DNA from: Pseudomonadota bacterium
GTDB lineage: Bacteria; Pseudomonadota; Gammaproteobacteria; Xanthomonadales; Xanthomonadaceae
Direction: 5' to 3'
DNA length: 64,000 bases
Assembly (NCBI GenBank): GCA_021821195.1
Contig: JAKACT010000001.1
Coordinates: forward strand, 558,001 to 622,000
Shown here in pieces: positions 7,310 through 16,646 of the stretch (positions are counted from its first letter, which is position 1; each line of letters opens with the position of its first letter). A model generated the notes under the pieces. That model was not told where the DNA came from. It saw nothing but the letters and a program-made list of their open reading frames with translations, and did no database searches. The translations under genes were made by a program, and so were the position numbers.

Positions 7310-9562
7310 TCAACGCCAGAAGCGTGCACTGCCCAGATGGCGCAGATCCTGTGCCAGCTCGGCGACTTTGTCGGCGGACTCGATCAGGTTGCGCGTGCGC
7401 AATGTGCTCTCAATCTGGTCGAAGGTCGTGCGCAACCGCGGCGTGTCCTCGCCTCGCAGCTTGGGCAGCACTTTGGCGTAGATCGCATGATCCAAGGCTG
7501 CGTCCGTTGTAAGCACGCCACCATCCATCGCGGCTTCCACGTAGCCGATGACATCCCCGACCGTGCGCCACCCAAAGTGCAGGCGAACGGGGCGGAGTTG
7601 GGTGACCAGCGCGCCCAGGACTTCGCGCACCGTGTTGGCATGGGCCGTTGGTAACTTGGTGGTCGACCAGCCTGGGAACGCCTCCACGTCGATGTCCCAG
7701 AACTCGATGACTGCAGCACGATCCAGCACCTTGTCACTGAGGCCGTGAGTGGTCTCGTCCATGTTGACCGTGCCGATCAGCACCAGATTCTCGGGATAGG
7801 CGATGCTCGCCGGCACGCCATCCACGACATCGCCCTGCGCATGCAGACGTAGGGGATCGCCTGTTTCCATTGCTGACAGCAAAGGGGCCAAGTATTGCTC
7901 CGGGTGGGACAGGTTCATCTCATCCAGAACGATCGTGTAGGCCCGATCCGGGTCGCCTTGCGCCTGTAACAGGAACTCCAGGAAAGGCGTACGCACGTAG
8001 GTGTCGTTCTTGAGGGGATTGATGTACCCCAGCAGGCTCGAGGGGTCGTGCCACCCAGGCTGCACGGGCACGATCTCGAATGCACCATCGGCATTGCCGT
8101 TGCCTCGCAGCCCTCGCGCATAGCAACGAGCGAGTTGGGTCTTGCCGGCACCACTCAAGCCGGTCAAGACCGCGAAATGCCGGCGCGCATTCGCCCACAG
8201 GCCCGCATGCAATCGGGCCACGAGCTGCGGCGAGAACGCGATGTCTTTGGGGAAGGTAGCCAGAATCGAAGCCACCGAAGGCAGCGTGGTCGCCAACGCG
8301 GCTTCGGATGCCGTGACCGGGGTCTCCTTGGCTGGCGCCAGTGTTGGCGCAGGTGCCAGAACTTCGGGCGTCCAGGTCACGCGCGCAGCCCATTCCTCAC
8401 CGCTTTCGGTCAGCTTGATCTGCTTGCCAGGCGCGGAATCCACCAGGCTGAGGTAGCGCATCCAGTTGATCAACACGGTGGGCGCGAAGTTTGTCGTCCA
8501 CCCGGGATTCACCCGCTGCAATGAATCGACGATCTCAGTGAGCAGTCGGGGCCCGTCACGCAGCATGACCAACAGATTGTCGAAGCCCAGGATGCGCGTG
8601 AGCATCCAATCCGATACTTCTTCGGGATCACCTGTCTCGAGCAGGGCCGCGCCGCGATCCGTCAAGCGCAGCTCATCGCCTTCGGCCCGGATGGCGCCCC
8701 ATTCCGCCATGAGGCAGTTGAGGTTCGTATTGAGTGTCGCGCGGGTATGGTTGGGATTCTGCGAGTGGAGATGCTCGATGAAGTCCTCACGTTTGCAGCC
8801 ATCTTTTGCAAATTCCAGCCAGCCCATCACCGTCGACAGGCCGCCTCCGATGCCGGTCATGCCGCGGCGGCGTCGATTGGCGGGCAATGGATTCAATTGG
8901 ATCTCGCCCGGCTTGTCTCCCGCGACTTCCGTGGCATCGCTGCCTTGCTCCTGGATGAAGTGGACAAACAGCAGCCAGGGCAGCGTCATCTGCTCCTCGA
9001 CGCTACCACTCTGGTCATTGACATCGGAAAGCCGATCAAGCACGCGTTGATGCAACGCCGTGCGGTGCTCAAGCCCGTGAGTTAGACCCATGGCGCTCCC
9101 CAGCCGGCGCAGCTTGTGGAAGTGCGCGACCGTCGTGAAATGCCGTGGCCAGAGGGAGGCGAACAGCCGGTACATCTTCAATCGTGGCTGACGATCCGTG
9201 AGCGCCTGCACGCGCGTTTCGATGTCGTCCCATGCCTTGGCGAACCACTGCAAGCGTTCCTGGGAATCAACCGGGACAGGCGATTGCTTGAGCCCCCACA
9301 ACTGGCGCGCGATTGCCGGATCAGCGACCACGCGGGACACGTCGATGTGCCCTTGGCCGGTGGCAGAGACGGTTTCGCTCTCCCACAGCTCCTTCTGGAA
9401 CTGCGGGCTTGTGAATGTCGCTTCATCCGCACTGGCCACATGCTGAAGCCAGTCAGCAAGCTTTTCCAGCCAATCATCCAGATGGCGCTGGCTCCGGTGC
9501 CGCTCCTGCGCCACCTTGCACGCTTCGCGCAATGACTGGTCAGCCTTGAGATCCGTCACCAT
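7310..9562 (-). CDS. McrB-like AAA+ NTPase of a type IV restriction system
   Basis: A 750-residue protein whose C-terminal ~285 residues are a McrB-type AAA+ module: Walker A GLSGAGKT (468-475), Walker B IVLDEMN (544-550), and the family motif GTVNMDETTH (about 597-606) followed by LSDKVLDRA. The preceding region (about 260-400) contains a winged-helix-like segment with LRLTDRGAALLE and a second similar one near LTESGEEWAA. The first ~230 residues are helical and I do not recognise them; they would be the target-sensing part. It should form hexamers and drive the downstream DUF2357 nuclease. It lies 42 bp after hsdR. Confidence 0.78.
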   Translation of the reverse strand: MVTDLKADQSLREACKVAQERHRSQRHLDDWLEKLADWLQHVASADEATFTSPQFQKELWESETVSATGQGHIDVSRVVADPAIARQLWGLKQSPVPVDSQERLQWFAKAWDDIETRVQALTDRQPRLKMYRLFASLWPRHFTTVAHFHKLRRLGSAMGLTHGLEHRTALHQRVLDRLSDVNDQSGSVEEQMTLPWLLFVHFIQEQGSDATEVAGDKPGEIQLNPLPANRRRRGMTGIGGGLSTVMGWLEFAKDGCKREDFIEHLHSQNPNHTRATLNTNLNCLMAEWGAIRAEGDELRLTDRGAALLETGDPEEVSDWMLTRILGFDNLLVMLRDGPRLLTEIVDSLQRVNPGWTTNFAPTVLINWMRYLSLVDSAPGKQIKLTESGEEWAARVTWTPEVLAPAPTLAPAKETPVTASEAALATTLPSVASILATFPKDIAFSPQLVARLHAGLWANARRHFAVLTGLSGAGKTQLARCYARGLRGNGNADGAFEIVPVQPGWHDPSSLLGYINPLKNDTYVRTPFLEFLLQAQGDPDRAYTIVLDEMNLSHPEQYLAPLLSAMETGDPLRLHAQGDVVDGVPASIAYPENLVLIGTVNMDETTHGLSDKVLDRAAVIEFWDIDVEAFPGWSTTKLPTAHANTVREVLGALVTQLRPVRLHFGWRTVGDVIGYVEAAMDGGVLTTDAALDHAIYAKVLPKLRGEDTPRLRTTFDQIESTLRTRNLIESADKVAELAQDLRHLGSARFWR

Positions 9563-9604
9563 TCGTTCCCCCGCCTTGATATCGGAATGTCAGCACCGCG
9601 CCAG

Positions 9605-12600
9605 CTACTCTTGGCTTGGCCTATTTATCGCGCCATACACCTTCGCAAGCATGTGTTCCATCGCAAGTTTCCGAAACTCGCCATCCCCCATGAGCTTGCC
9701 GAATATTTCTTCGTTACCTTCCATGCGATCGATCACTAGCCCTTCAAATGCTTGTTCGAAAACATAACGGAAGTCGTCCTTCGAATTGGTCACTGCCGCC
9801 TTGCGCAGCGTTTCGCTTTCGATGGCTTCTTCCTGAATTTGGTCGAAGAAAAGCTGGTCGGCCTGGGTGAAATCGGTGCCGAAGCGCTCGTTAAGTATGT
9901 CGATCAACTCCGAAAGCCGGATCGTGTCGTCGCCATCCTGGCCAGTTCCGACGTCGCTGGGACCCTTCAATGCGCGCGCATCACCGCCAGTTAGGTCGAT
10001 CTTTCCCTCGCTGATCTTCTGCAGGCGGTAGTACTGCAGGTCAACCTCGTCCTCCACGTGCACCTCTCCACCTCCCTCACGGGCGGGAAGCTTGGTCAGC
10101 AAGAAGCGCAGGTATGTATAGAGCTGCTCCAGGTCACTGTCCTGATAGGGAATGACCTGCGACAGGAAGCCGTAGAGGTTGCGGAAGTTGATCAGCAGGG
10201 CCTTCAGCTCGTCCCGCTCTTCCGCATTTCGTGCCTTGAAGCGCTCGACGGCCTTGTCGAGGATGCCGTTCATCTCGGCATGGTCGTGCACTGATTCCTT
10301 GCGCTTAGGCCGGAAGTACACTGCGCAGAACGCCTCAACCTCGTGGTTGAACACCAGTCCGCTTTCCTCGATCTGGTGCTGCAGACGGTACAGGTGCTGT
10401 GGATCGGTCAGCGGCTCAGCCGGAGTGTCTTCGTAGTACGGCTTGAAGGCCTTGAAGATGTCCTCAGGCTTGTTGCGGAAATCAAGAACGAAGGTGTCCT
10501 CCTTGCCCACACACGTGCGGTTGAGGCGCGACAGGGTCTGCACCGCCTGCAGGCCGGTGAGAGTCCGGTCGACGTACATGGTGTGCAGCAGCGGCTGGTC
10601 GAAGCCGGTCTGGTACTTCTCCGCCACCAGCAGCACCTGGTACTCGTTACTATCGAACTTCTCAGGCAGCTCGCTTTCCTTGATGCCGTCGTTCATCCCG
10701 ACTTCGGTCCACTTTTTGCCGGGTGCATCCGGGTCTTCCACCACGCCGGAGAAGGCCACCAATGTCTTGATGTCGGTGTAGCCCTTCTCGGCAATGTAAC
10801 GGTCAAACGCCTGCTTGTAGCGCACGGCGTGCAGGCGACCATCGGTGACCACCATGGCCTTTGCCCGGCCGCCGATCTTATGGCGGACATGGGTACGGAA
10901 ATGCTCGACCATGACCTCGGTCTTGCTGCGCAGGTTGATCTCACTGAAGGTCAGGGTCCGCGCCAGTGCGCGGGCCGCCTTCTTGCGCTCGACATGCGGG
11001 TCGTCGTCGCCCACCTTCACCAGGCGGAAGTACGCTTCGTAGGTGATGTAGTTCTTCAGCACGTCGAGGATGAAGCGCTCTTCGATGGCCTGGCGCATGG
11101 TGTAAAGGTGGAAAGGCGCCTCGCCGGTCGGGCCAGGCTCATCGAAGACCTTCTTGGTCTTGTACTTGGGCGTGGCGGTAAACGCGAAAAAACTCAGGTT
11201 GGGTTGCTTGCCTCGCTTCATCATCTCGCGGACCACACCGGCCAGTTGGTCGGCGTCATCCTCGTCGTCCAGTCCCTGTTCGGCCGCATATGTCGCCGAC
11301 GCCTCACGAATGCCCTCGGCGTTCAACACGCCTTTGAGCTCCATCGCGCTCTCGCCGGACTGCGAGCTGTGCGCCTCGTCCACGATCACGGCAAACCGCT
11401 TGCCGGCGGTGGCAATCTGCAGCCCAGGCAGACGCTCGCCCCGCAGCTTGTCCAGCGTCTCGGTAATGAAGGGGAACTTCTGCAGGGTGGTGATGATGAT
11501 GGGGGTTCCATCGGCGAGCGCCTCCACCAGCTGGCGCGTGTCCTCGTCGATCTTCTGCACCACGCCTTGTTTGTGGTCGAACTGGTAGATGGTGTTCTGT
11601 AACTGCTGATCCAGCACACGGCGATCAGTGATCACCACCACCGAGTCGAACACCTTGGCATCGTGCTCGTCGTGGAGACTGGCCAAGTGATGCGCCAGCC
11701 AGGCGATGGAATTGGACTTACCCGAACCGGCGGAATGCTGGACCAAGTAGTTGTGACCAGCACCGTGCTGGCGGCTGTGACCGGACAGGCTCCGCACCGC
11801 ATCCAGCTGGTGGTAACGCGGGAAGATCATCGTCTCGCGGGTGATCTTGCGGATGCCCTGATCGGTGAGGATGCGCTTGTCCTCTACCTGCAGGTGCATG
11901 AAGCGGCCAAGGATGTCGAGCAGGCTGTCGCGCTGCCAGACCTCGCGCCACAGGTACGCCGTGCGATATCCCCCGTCGGGGGCTGGCGGATTCCCGGCAT
12001 GACCATCATTGCCAAGATTGAACGGTAGGAAGTGGGTCTTGTCTCCGCTCAGGCGAGTGGCCATGAAGGCCTGATCCTGGTCCACCGCAAAATGCACCAG
12101 TGCGCGCTGCTTGAACACGAAGATTGGCTCGTTGGCATCACGATCACGCTTGTATTGGCGGATGGCGTGGTCCACTGTCTGCCCGGACAGCGGGTTCTTC
12201 AGCTCAGCAGTGACGATCGGAATGCCGTTGAGCAGGAGCACCAGATCCAGGGAGTTTCGATTGGCTTCGCTGTAGTACAGCTGGCGGGTGACGCTGAGGA
12301 CGTTGGCTTGGTAATGCGCCAGCGTGTCCGGGTTCATTCGATTGCCGGGCGCGAACACCGCTACAAGCAACTTGCGGCCGTAGCACTTGAAGCCTTGGCG
12401 CAGCACCTTGAGCAGGCCGCGGGTTTCCACCTCTTTGTGGAAGTGGTCCAGCACGACCCGACCGGTCTCGTCCCCGTGGATGGCCTGCAGTGTATTCCAG
12501 GCCTTCTCCTGGGTCTTCTTGATGAAGCCCAACAGCAGTACCGGATCCAAGGCGCGCGCGCGATCAAATCGGCCTGCGGCCTCGCCCTGGTTGTAGTCCA

Positions 12601-12676
12601 CCTGCACGAAGCCGCCGCGCGTCACCAGTTCGGCGACGATGGCATCTTCCAGGCGCGCTTCGGTGTGCTTTTTCAT
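9605..12676 (-). CDS. hsdR: Type I restriction endonuclease subunit R
   Basis: A 1023-residue HsdR. The N-terminal nuclease core shows D144 in SLDLVLLLNG and E158-x-K160 in TAELKN. The motor follows: Walker A HSAGSGKS (314-321), DEAH at 433-436, then FFAFTATPK and later helicase motifs including YQTGFDQP and TLSRLNR. HsdR uses ATP to translocate and cut unmodified DNA in complex with HsdM and HsdS. The C-terminal ~250 residues are the helical HsdM-contact region. It starts 7 bp after hsdS. No frameshift or missing motif was seen, so it is probably active. Confidence 0.95.
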   Translation of the reverse strand: MKKHTEARLEDAIVAELVTRGGFVQVDYNQGEAAGRFDRARALDPVLLLGFIKKTQEKAWNTLQAIHGDETGRVVLDHFHKEVETRGLLKVLRQGFKCYGRKLLVAVFAPGNRMNPDTLAHYQANVLSVTRQLYYSEANRNSLDLVLLLNGIPIVTAELKNPLSGQTVDHAIRQYKRDRDANEPIFVFKQRALVHFAVDQDQAFMATRLSGDKTHFLPFNLGNDGHAGNPPAPDGGYRTAYLWREVWQRDSLLDILGRFMHLQVEDKRILTDQGIRKITRETMIFPRYHQLDAVRSLSGHSRQHGAGHNYLVQHSAGSGKSNSIAWLAHHLASLHDEHDAKVFDSVVVITDRRVLDQQLQNTIYQFDHKQGVVQKIDEDTRQLVEALADGTPIIITTLQKFPFITETLDKLRGERLPGLQIATAGKRFAVIVDEAHSSQSGESAMELKGVLNAEGIREASATYAAEQGLDDEDDADQLAGVVREMMKRGKQPNLSFFAFTATPKYKTKKVFDEPGPTGEAPFHLYTMRQAIEERFILDVLKNYITYEAYFRLVKVGDDDPHVERKKAARALARTLTFSEINLRSKTEVMVEHFRTHVRHKIGGRAKAMVVTDGRLHAVRYKQAFDRYIAEKGYTDIKTLVAFSGVVEDPDAPGKKWTEVGMNDGIKESELPEKFDSNEYQVLLVAEKYQTGFDQPLLHTMYVDRTLTGLQAVQTLSRLNRTCVGKEDTFVLDFRNKPEDIFKAFKPYYEDTPAEPLTDPQHLYRLQHQIEESGLVFNHEVEAFCAVYFRPKRKESVHDHAEMNGILDKAVERFKARNAEERDELKALLINFRNLYGFLSQVIPYQDSDLEQLYTYLRFLLTKLPAREGGGEVHVEDEVDLQYYRLQKISEGKIDLTGGDARALKGPSDVGTGQDGDDTIRLSELIDILNERFGTDFTQADQLFFDQIQEEAIESETLRKAAVTNSKDDFRYVFEQAFEGLVIDRMEGNEEIFGKLMGDGEFRKLAMEHMLAKVYGAINRPSQE

Positions 12677-12683
12677 GGCGGGC

Positions 12684-13997
12684 TCAGGCAGTAGCGTGGA
12701 TGTCGTGACGCGGAACGTCTAGCTTGCCAGTGACGACGGCGGTAATTAGGGCAGAGCGGTATTCCAGAAGCTGCTCAATGGCCTCAGCAGCCTTGAGAAG
12801 CAGTCGCGACCATTTACCCTGCTGTTGATCGAGGAATCGGGCAATCTCTTGTTGCTCCCCAAAGGATGGCTGCGGGAGCCGATACCGACGCAGCTGTTCG
12901 GCAGTCAAATGGGCGATGGTTGACGCGCTCTCGATATTGAAGATGCCGGAACTCGCTGCCCAAAAAAGGGAGTAGTACATGAATCGCGGGTCTTCATCGG
13001 AGGCCAGCGGTCGCAAGCGATGGAGCGCCTTCTGAAAGCCAATAACAGAACTCGTCTCATGGACGATTGCACAGCGCCCAACCTCTCCGCCCTCGCACAC
13101 CAGGATATCGCCGGAAGCCACGGTGTATCGATCGTATTCCGCTTCAGAGATGTCCATTTCAGGGAGATCATCAAAATTGATGCTGTCCCACTGAACGTCG
13201 ACGTTCCGTAGGTAAGGGACAAGCGCGTCTCTTGTAATCCTCTTTTCATCGAGCATCTTCCCTAGCTCCACGGAATAGCGATAGCTCAATGGAGGTGTCT
13301 TCCAATGGACAGGAATGCTACCCAGCCAGGGAATGCATGAATCTCTGAGGGATGTGTCGGGAACGAGCCCTTTGGTGACTGCCTGCGTAATGACCGCCAG
13401 GCGCTTTTCTTTGAGCCTTTCGATCAATGCGCGCTTTTTGGCGATCAGCGTGTCGATCTGACCAGTCTTCCAGTCTAGGAAGTTGGCAATTTGCTCTTGT
13501 TCCTCAAACTCTGGAACGCCCACTCGGAAATCTTTGATGAAATCTTCCGGAACTCGCTTCTGCCCACCGGCACCCAACATTTCCGATTCGCCAATTCGAC
13601 GGAAGGGCTCCGAAACAGTGAGGTAATAGAGCCATCGGTTCGAGATGCCTACTTCTGCCCGTAGAACGTGCAGTTCGGTCGTTCCGAAACCAACGCCATT
13701 GCACAGACCCGTCGCAACGGCGCCCTTGCCGTTCTCGAAACAGGGGGTGATCTTGGCAACGACTACATCCCCCTCCGCGAAATAGGTGTATCCCGTATAG
13801 ACATCGGCAATTTGTCGCTCCTGCGACGCATCTAACTCGCCGAACTCGCCTACCGCCTCCATTGGAACGAACGAAACCAGATCGTCCTCGGGCCGGTCAG
13901 CCACTTCAGAACGGACAGGATTGGAAATGATGGAGAACCGCAGCCGCTTTACAGGCCATTCGTGCGACCGTTCTGGCACGGGATCTGTTTCCATCAT
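12684..13997 (-). CDS. hsdS: Type I restriction specificity subunit S
   Basis: A 437-residue HsdS with two target-recognition domains, each followed by a conserved helix. The first ends with PEFEEQEQIANFLDWKTGQIDTLIAKKRALIERLKEKR (around 165-205); the second ends with PSFGEQQEIARFLDQQ. These helices act as a molecular ruler between the two half-sites. Its start overlaps the hsdM stop (ATGA). Recognition sequence cannot be deduced. It is somewhat less GC-rich than its neighbours, which is common for exchanged hsdS genes. Confidence 0.93.
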   Translation of the reverse strand: MMETDPVPERSHEWPVKRLRFSIISNPVRSEVADRPEDDLVSFVPMEAVGEFGELDASQERQIADVYTGYTYFAEGDVVVAKITPCFENGKGAVATGLCNGVGFGTTELHVLRAEVGISNRWLYYLTVSEPFRRIGESEMLGAGGQKRVPEDFIKDFRVGVPEFEEQEQIANFLDWKTGQIDTLIAKKRALIERLKEKRLAVITQAVTKGLVPDTSLRDSCIPWLGSIPVHWKTPPLSYRYSVELGKMLDEKRITRDALVPYLRNVDVQWDSINFDDLPEMDISEAEYDRYTVASGDILVCEGGEVGRCAIVHETSSVIGFQKALHRLRPLASDEDPRFMYYSLFWAASSGIFNIESASTIAHLTAEQLRRYRLPQPSFGEQQEIARFLDQQQGKWSRLLLKAAEAIEQLLEYRSALITAVVTGKLDVPRHDIHATA

Positions 13998-16255
13998 GCG
14001 GTTACATCCTTGAGCATGGTCAGGATGTCCTTCTCCAGCGCGGCAATATCGGCCTCGATATCCTCCAATGGCCGCGGCGGTTCGTATTCGTAGAAGTGGC
14101 GGTTGAAGGGAATCTCGTAGCCAACCTTGATCTTGCCGTGGTCGGTCCAGGCGTCCGGGCGATAGGGCAGCACCTCGGCCTTGAGGTAGGCCTCGCAGTG
14201 GTCGCGCACGAGCAGAAGCAACTGCTCAACGCTGACCTTGCCCTTGTTCTTCTTGCCCTCGTAGTCCAGCGGCAGCGGCAGGGCAATCCCTTCCGGAAGC
14301 GGGACGTTCTCGGTGTCGCGCAACGTGGAGTCAGGCTCGGGATTCCCCTTTCGGTCGCGGCAGATCTCGGCCGTTCCATCGCGCTCACCAAATGCGCCGG
14401 GCGCAAGCATGGCGGCTTTCAACTTCACATCGAGGATGACGCCGGCTGTTTCGAATGCATCCGTCAAAAGCCCGTCGAAGATGGCGCGATCCTTGACCAC
14501 GGAGCCCCCCACATAGCTCGACTTCATGCCTCGAAGCACCTTAAGGATCGCCGCCTGCGCGGCCTCACCCTCAAGCACCTCCTCTTCGATCTTCTTCTTA
14601 TCCTTGCGCTTTCGCGAGACGACAAGATCTTGAAAAGCGCTATTGGTGCGGAATCGCTCAATGCGCTCATCGGTGATCGCAAAGTTCAGGCGCAGCGGGC
14701 GTTCCACTGCGATCTTCAGGTAACCGAAATCTTGATTCCTGAATACCTTGCTGACGGGCAGAGATTTCGCCTGGTCGCGCTCAGGGTCGATGTTCGTCTG
14801 AATCTTTGCCACGGTCTTGCGCGCATCGCCCGCGAAGTCGGCATACAGCCGGGTTAGCATGGCAATGTGGTCCGGCGCACCGTCAGTCCCGTCGCCAATG
14901 CGCTTGCGCTTGTCACCCAGGCTCTTCTTCATTTTCCAGGCGAAATCGGTGCCGTTGATCAATTGCACCTTGCCCTTTCGCTTCTTGGGCTTTCGATTGG
15001 TCACGATCCAGACGTAGGTGTAGATGCCTGTGTTGTAAAAGAGCTGGTCGGGCAGGCCAATCACGGCCTCCAACATGTCGTTCTCGATGATCCAGCGGCG
15101 GATGTTGCTCTCGCCCCCACCAGCGTCGCCGCTAAACAGTGGCGAGCCATTGAACACAATGGCGATCCGCGCGCCTTCGCCGCCCTTGGTCGGCGCGGTC
15201 TCCATCTTGGAGATCATGTGCAGCAGGAACAGCAGCGCCCCGTCATTGATACGCGGCAGGCCAGGACCGAAGCGGCCCTTGAAGCCGAACTGCTCGTGCT
15301 CCCGGGTGACGTTGTCCTTCTCCGGCTTCCACTCCACACCAAAGGGTGGATTGGCCAGCATGAAATGGAAGCGTTCGTTGGGATGGCCGTCGCCATCGAC
15401 CATGTCGCCCTTGGCCTTGCCGGTGCCGAGTGTGTCGCCAAACACGATGTGGCTGACATCCTCGCCCTTGATCAGCAGGTCAGAGCCGCAGATAGCGTAG
15501 GACTCGGGGTTGTACTCCTGCCCGAACAGCTTGACGTGCGCTTGCGGGTTGAGGCCAGTCTCTGGATCGGCGATCAGCTTCTCCGATTCCGACAACATGC
15601 CGCCGGTACCACAGGTCGGGTCGTAGATCTTGATGACCTTGCCTTCCTGGAAGACCAGATCGTCGTGCGCGAACAGCAGATTCACCATCAGGCGGATCAC
15701 TTCGCGTGGAGTGAAGTGGTCACCGGCCTCTTCGTTGGCCTGTTCGTTGAATCGCCGCACCAGGTCCTCGAAGAGGTAGCCCATGGCGATGTTGGAGATG
15801 CGGTCCGGGTGCAGGTCGACCGCAGCCACAGCCTTGATCACTTCGAACAGACGGTTGTGCTCTTCAAGTTTCTCGATCTCTTCCTCGAATTTGAACTTCT
15901 CGAGGATCTTGCGGGCACGGGGGGAGAAGCCGCCAATGAAGCGCGCCAGGTTGGCGGCCAGCTTGTCGGGGTCACCCAGGAGCTTGTGAAAGGTGAAGCC
16001 GCTGGTGTTGTGGAACGGCAGCTTGAACTTGTTGTTGACCATCTTCTCGATGGTGGCTGCGTCGTACTTCTTCTCGGCCTTCAGCTTCTTGTGGTATTCG
16101 ACCACCTTGGCTTGGGTGGGCTCCAGCACACAGTCCAGTCGACGCAGGACCGTCAGCGGGATCATGACCCGGCGGTACTGGGGAGGGCGGTAGGGGCCGC
16201 GCAGGAGATTGGCGATGCTCCAAATGACATCGCCTTGATTCTTAAGAGAATTCAC
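13994..16255 (-). CDS. hsdM: Type I restriction DNA methyltransferase subunit M
   Basis: A 753-residue N6-adenine methyltransferase. The SAM-binding motif DPTCGTGGM is at 212-220 and the catalytic NPPF at 302-305; before them is the helical HsdM N-domain (GGFSPRARKIL, HFTPREVIRLM). At 753 residues it is longer than typical HsdM (~500); the extra part is a lysine-rich C-terminal region (KRKDKKKIEEEV) and the ending EYEPPRPLEDIEADIAALEKDIL, as in some HsdM subfamilies. It is the first gene of a five-gene defence operon. The promoter should lie in 16,256-16,427, shared with the divergent integrase region. Confidence 0.95.
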   Translation of the reverse strand: MNSLKNQGDVIWSIANLLRGPYRPPQYRRVMIPLTVLRRLDCVLEPTQAKVVEYHKKLKAEKKYDAATIEKMVNNKFKLPFHNTSGFTFHKLLGDPDKLAANLARFIGGFSPRARKILEKFKFEEEIEKLEEHNRLFEVIKAVAAVDLHPDRISNIAMGYLFEDLVRRFNEQANEEAGDHFTPREVIRLMVNLLFAHDDLVFQEGKVIKIYDPTCGTGGMLSESEKLIADPETGLNPQAHVKLFGQEYNPESYAICGSDLLIKGEDVSHIVFGDTLGTGKAKGDMVDGDGHPNERFHFMLANPPFGVEWKPEKDNVTREHEQFGFKGRFGPGLPRINDGALLFLLHMISKMETAPTKGGEGARIAIVFNGSPLFSGDAGGGESNIRRWIIENDMLEAVIGLPDQLFYNTGIYTYVWIVTNRKPKKRKGKVQLINGTDFAWKMKKSLGDKRKRIGDGTDGAPDHIAMLTRLYADFAGDARKTVAKIQTNIDPERDQAKSLPVSKVFRNQDFGYLKIAVERPLRLNFAITDERIERFRTNSAFQDLVVSRKRKDKKKIEEEVLEGEAAQAAILKVLRGMKSSYVGGSVVKDRAIFDGLLTDAFETAGVILDVKLKAAMLAPGAFGERDGTAEICRDRKGNPEPDSTLRDTENVPLPEGIALPLPLDYEGKKNKGKVSVEQLLLLVRDHCEAYLKAEVLPYRPDAWTDHGKIKVGYEIPFNRHFYEYEPPRPLEDIEADIAALEKDILTMLKDVTA

Positions 16256-16427
16256 TTTGCACGGGTCCTAGTGTTAGCGAATAACAACAGAGGACCTATG
16301 CTTCCCGGTACGCCACGTCCTTACAAATCAATGACATAGCGAATAGCTCGCAGCGATCCCCTCGACGTCCCCCCGCTTTCAGTAGCGAGGCGATTTAGAG
16401 TCCGGGGTTGATGGTAGTGGATGCCAG

Positions 16428-16646
16428 TTGCTTTGCGTAGGAGAGAAGCTGCTACTTCTTCTGGCGTACCAAAGGATAGCCAACAAGCCGAAGGACTCGG
16501 AGATTCCCGTGCTGTGGAAGGACTTCAAGCAACACTTCCCCCGAGTCAACACCTTCAAGGACTGGAGGGCATCGCTGGTGGCGTGCGGCTTACTCCTCCA
16601 GACGAAGGAAGCCCGACGAAAGTTCGAAGGAGGTAAGCCACGATGA
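16428..16646 (+). CDS. Short open reading frame upstream of integrase, possible RepA-tail remnant
   Basis: A 72-codon frame beginning with TTG that overlaps the integrase start by ATGA. The residues (LLLLLAYQRIANKPKD, then LWKDFKQHFPRV, FKDWRASLVACGLLL, KFEGGKPR) look like real protein rather than a shadow. The pattern recalls the C-terminal domain of plasmid RepA replication initiators, but this is only an impression. The frame stays open upstream to 16,386 without an ATG, so it may be a gene fragment. Its last codons supply the AAGGAGGT that serves as ribosome binding site of the integrase. Confidence 0.4.
   Translation: MLCVGEKLLLLLAYQRIANKPKDSEIPVLWKDFKQHFPRVNTFKDWRASLVACGLLLQTKEARRKFEGGKPR

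Noticed and set aside
16260-16427. A tRNA or other classical attachment site at the hsdM-integrase gap
   Set aside because: No tRNA-like fold was seen; the csx16 repeat is the better attachment-site candidate.
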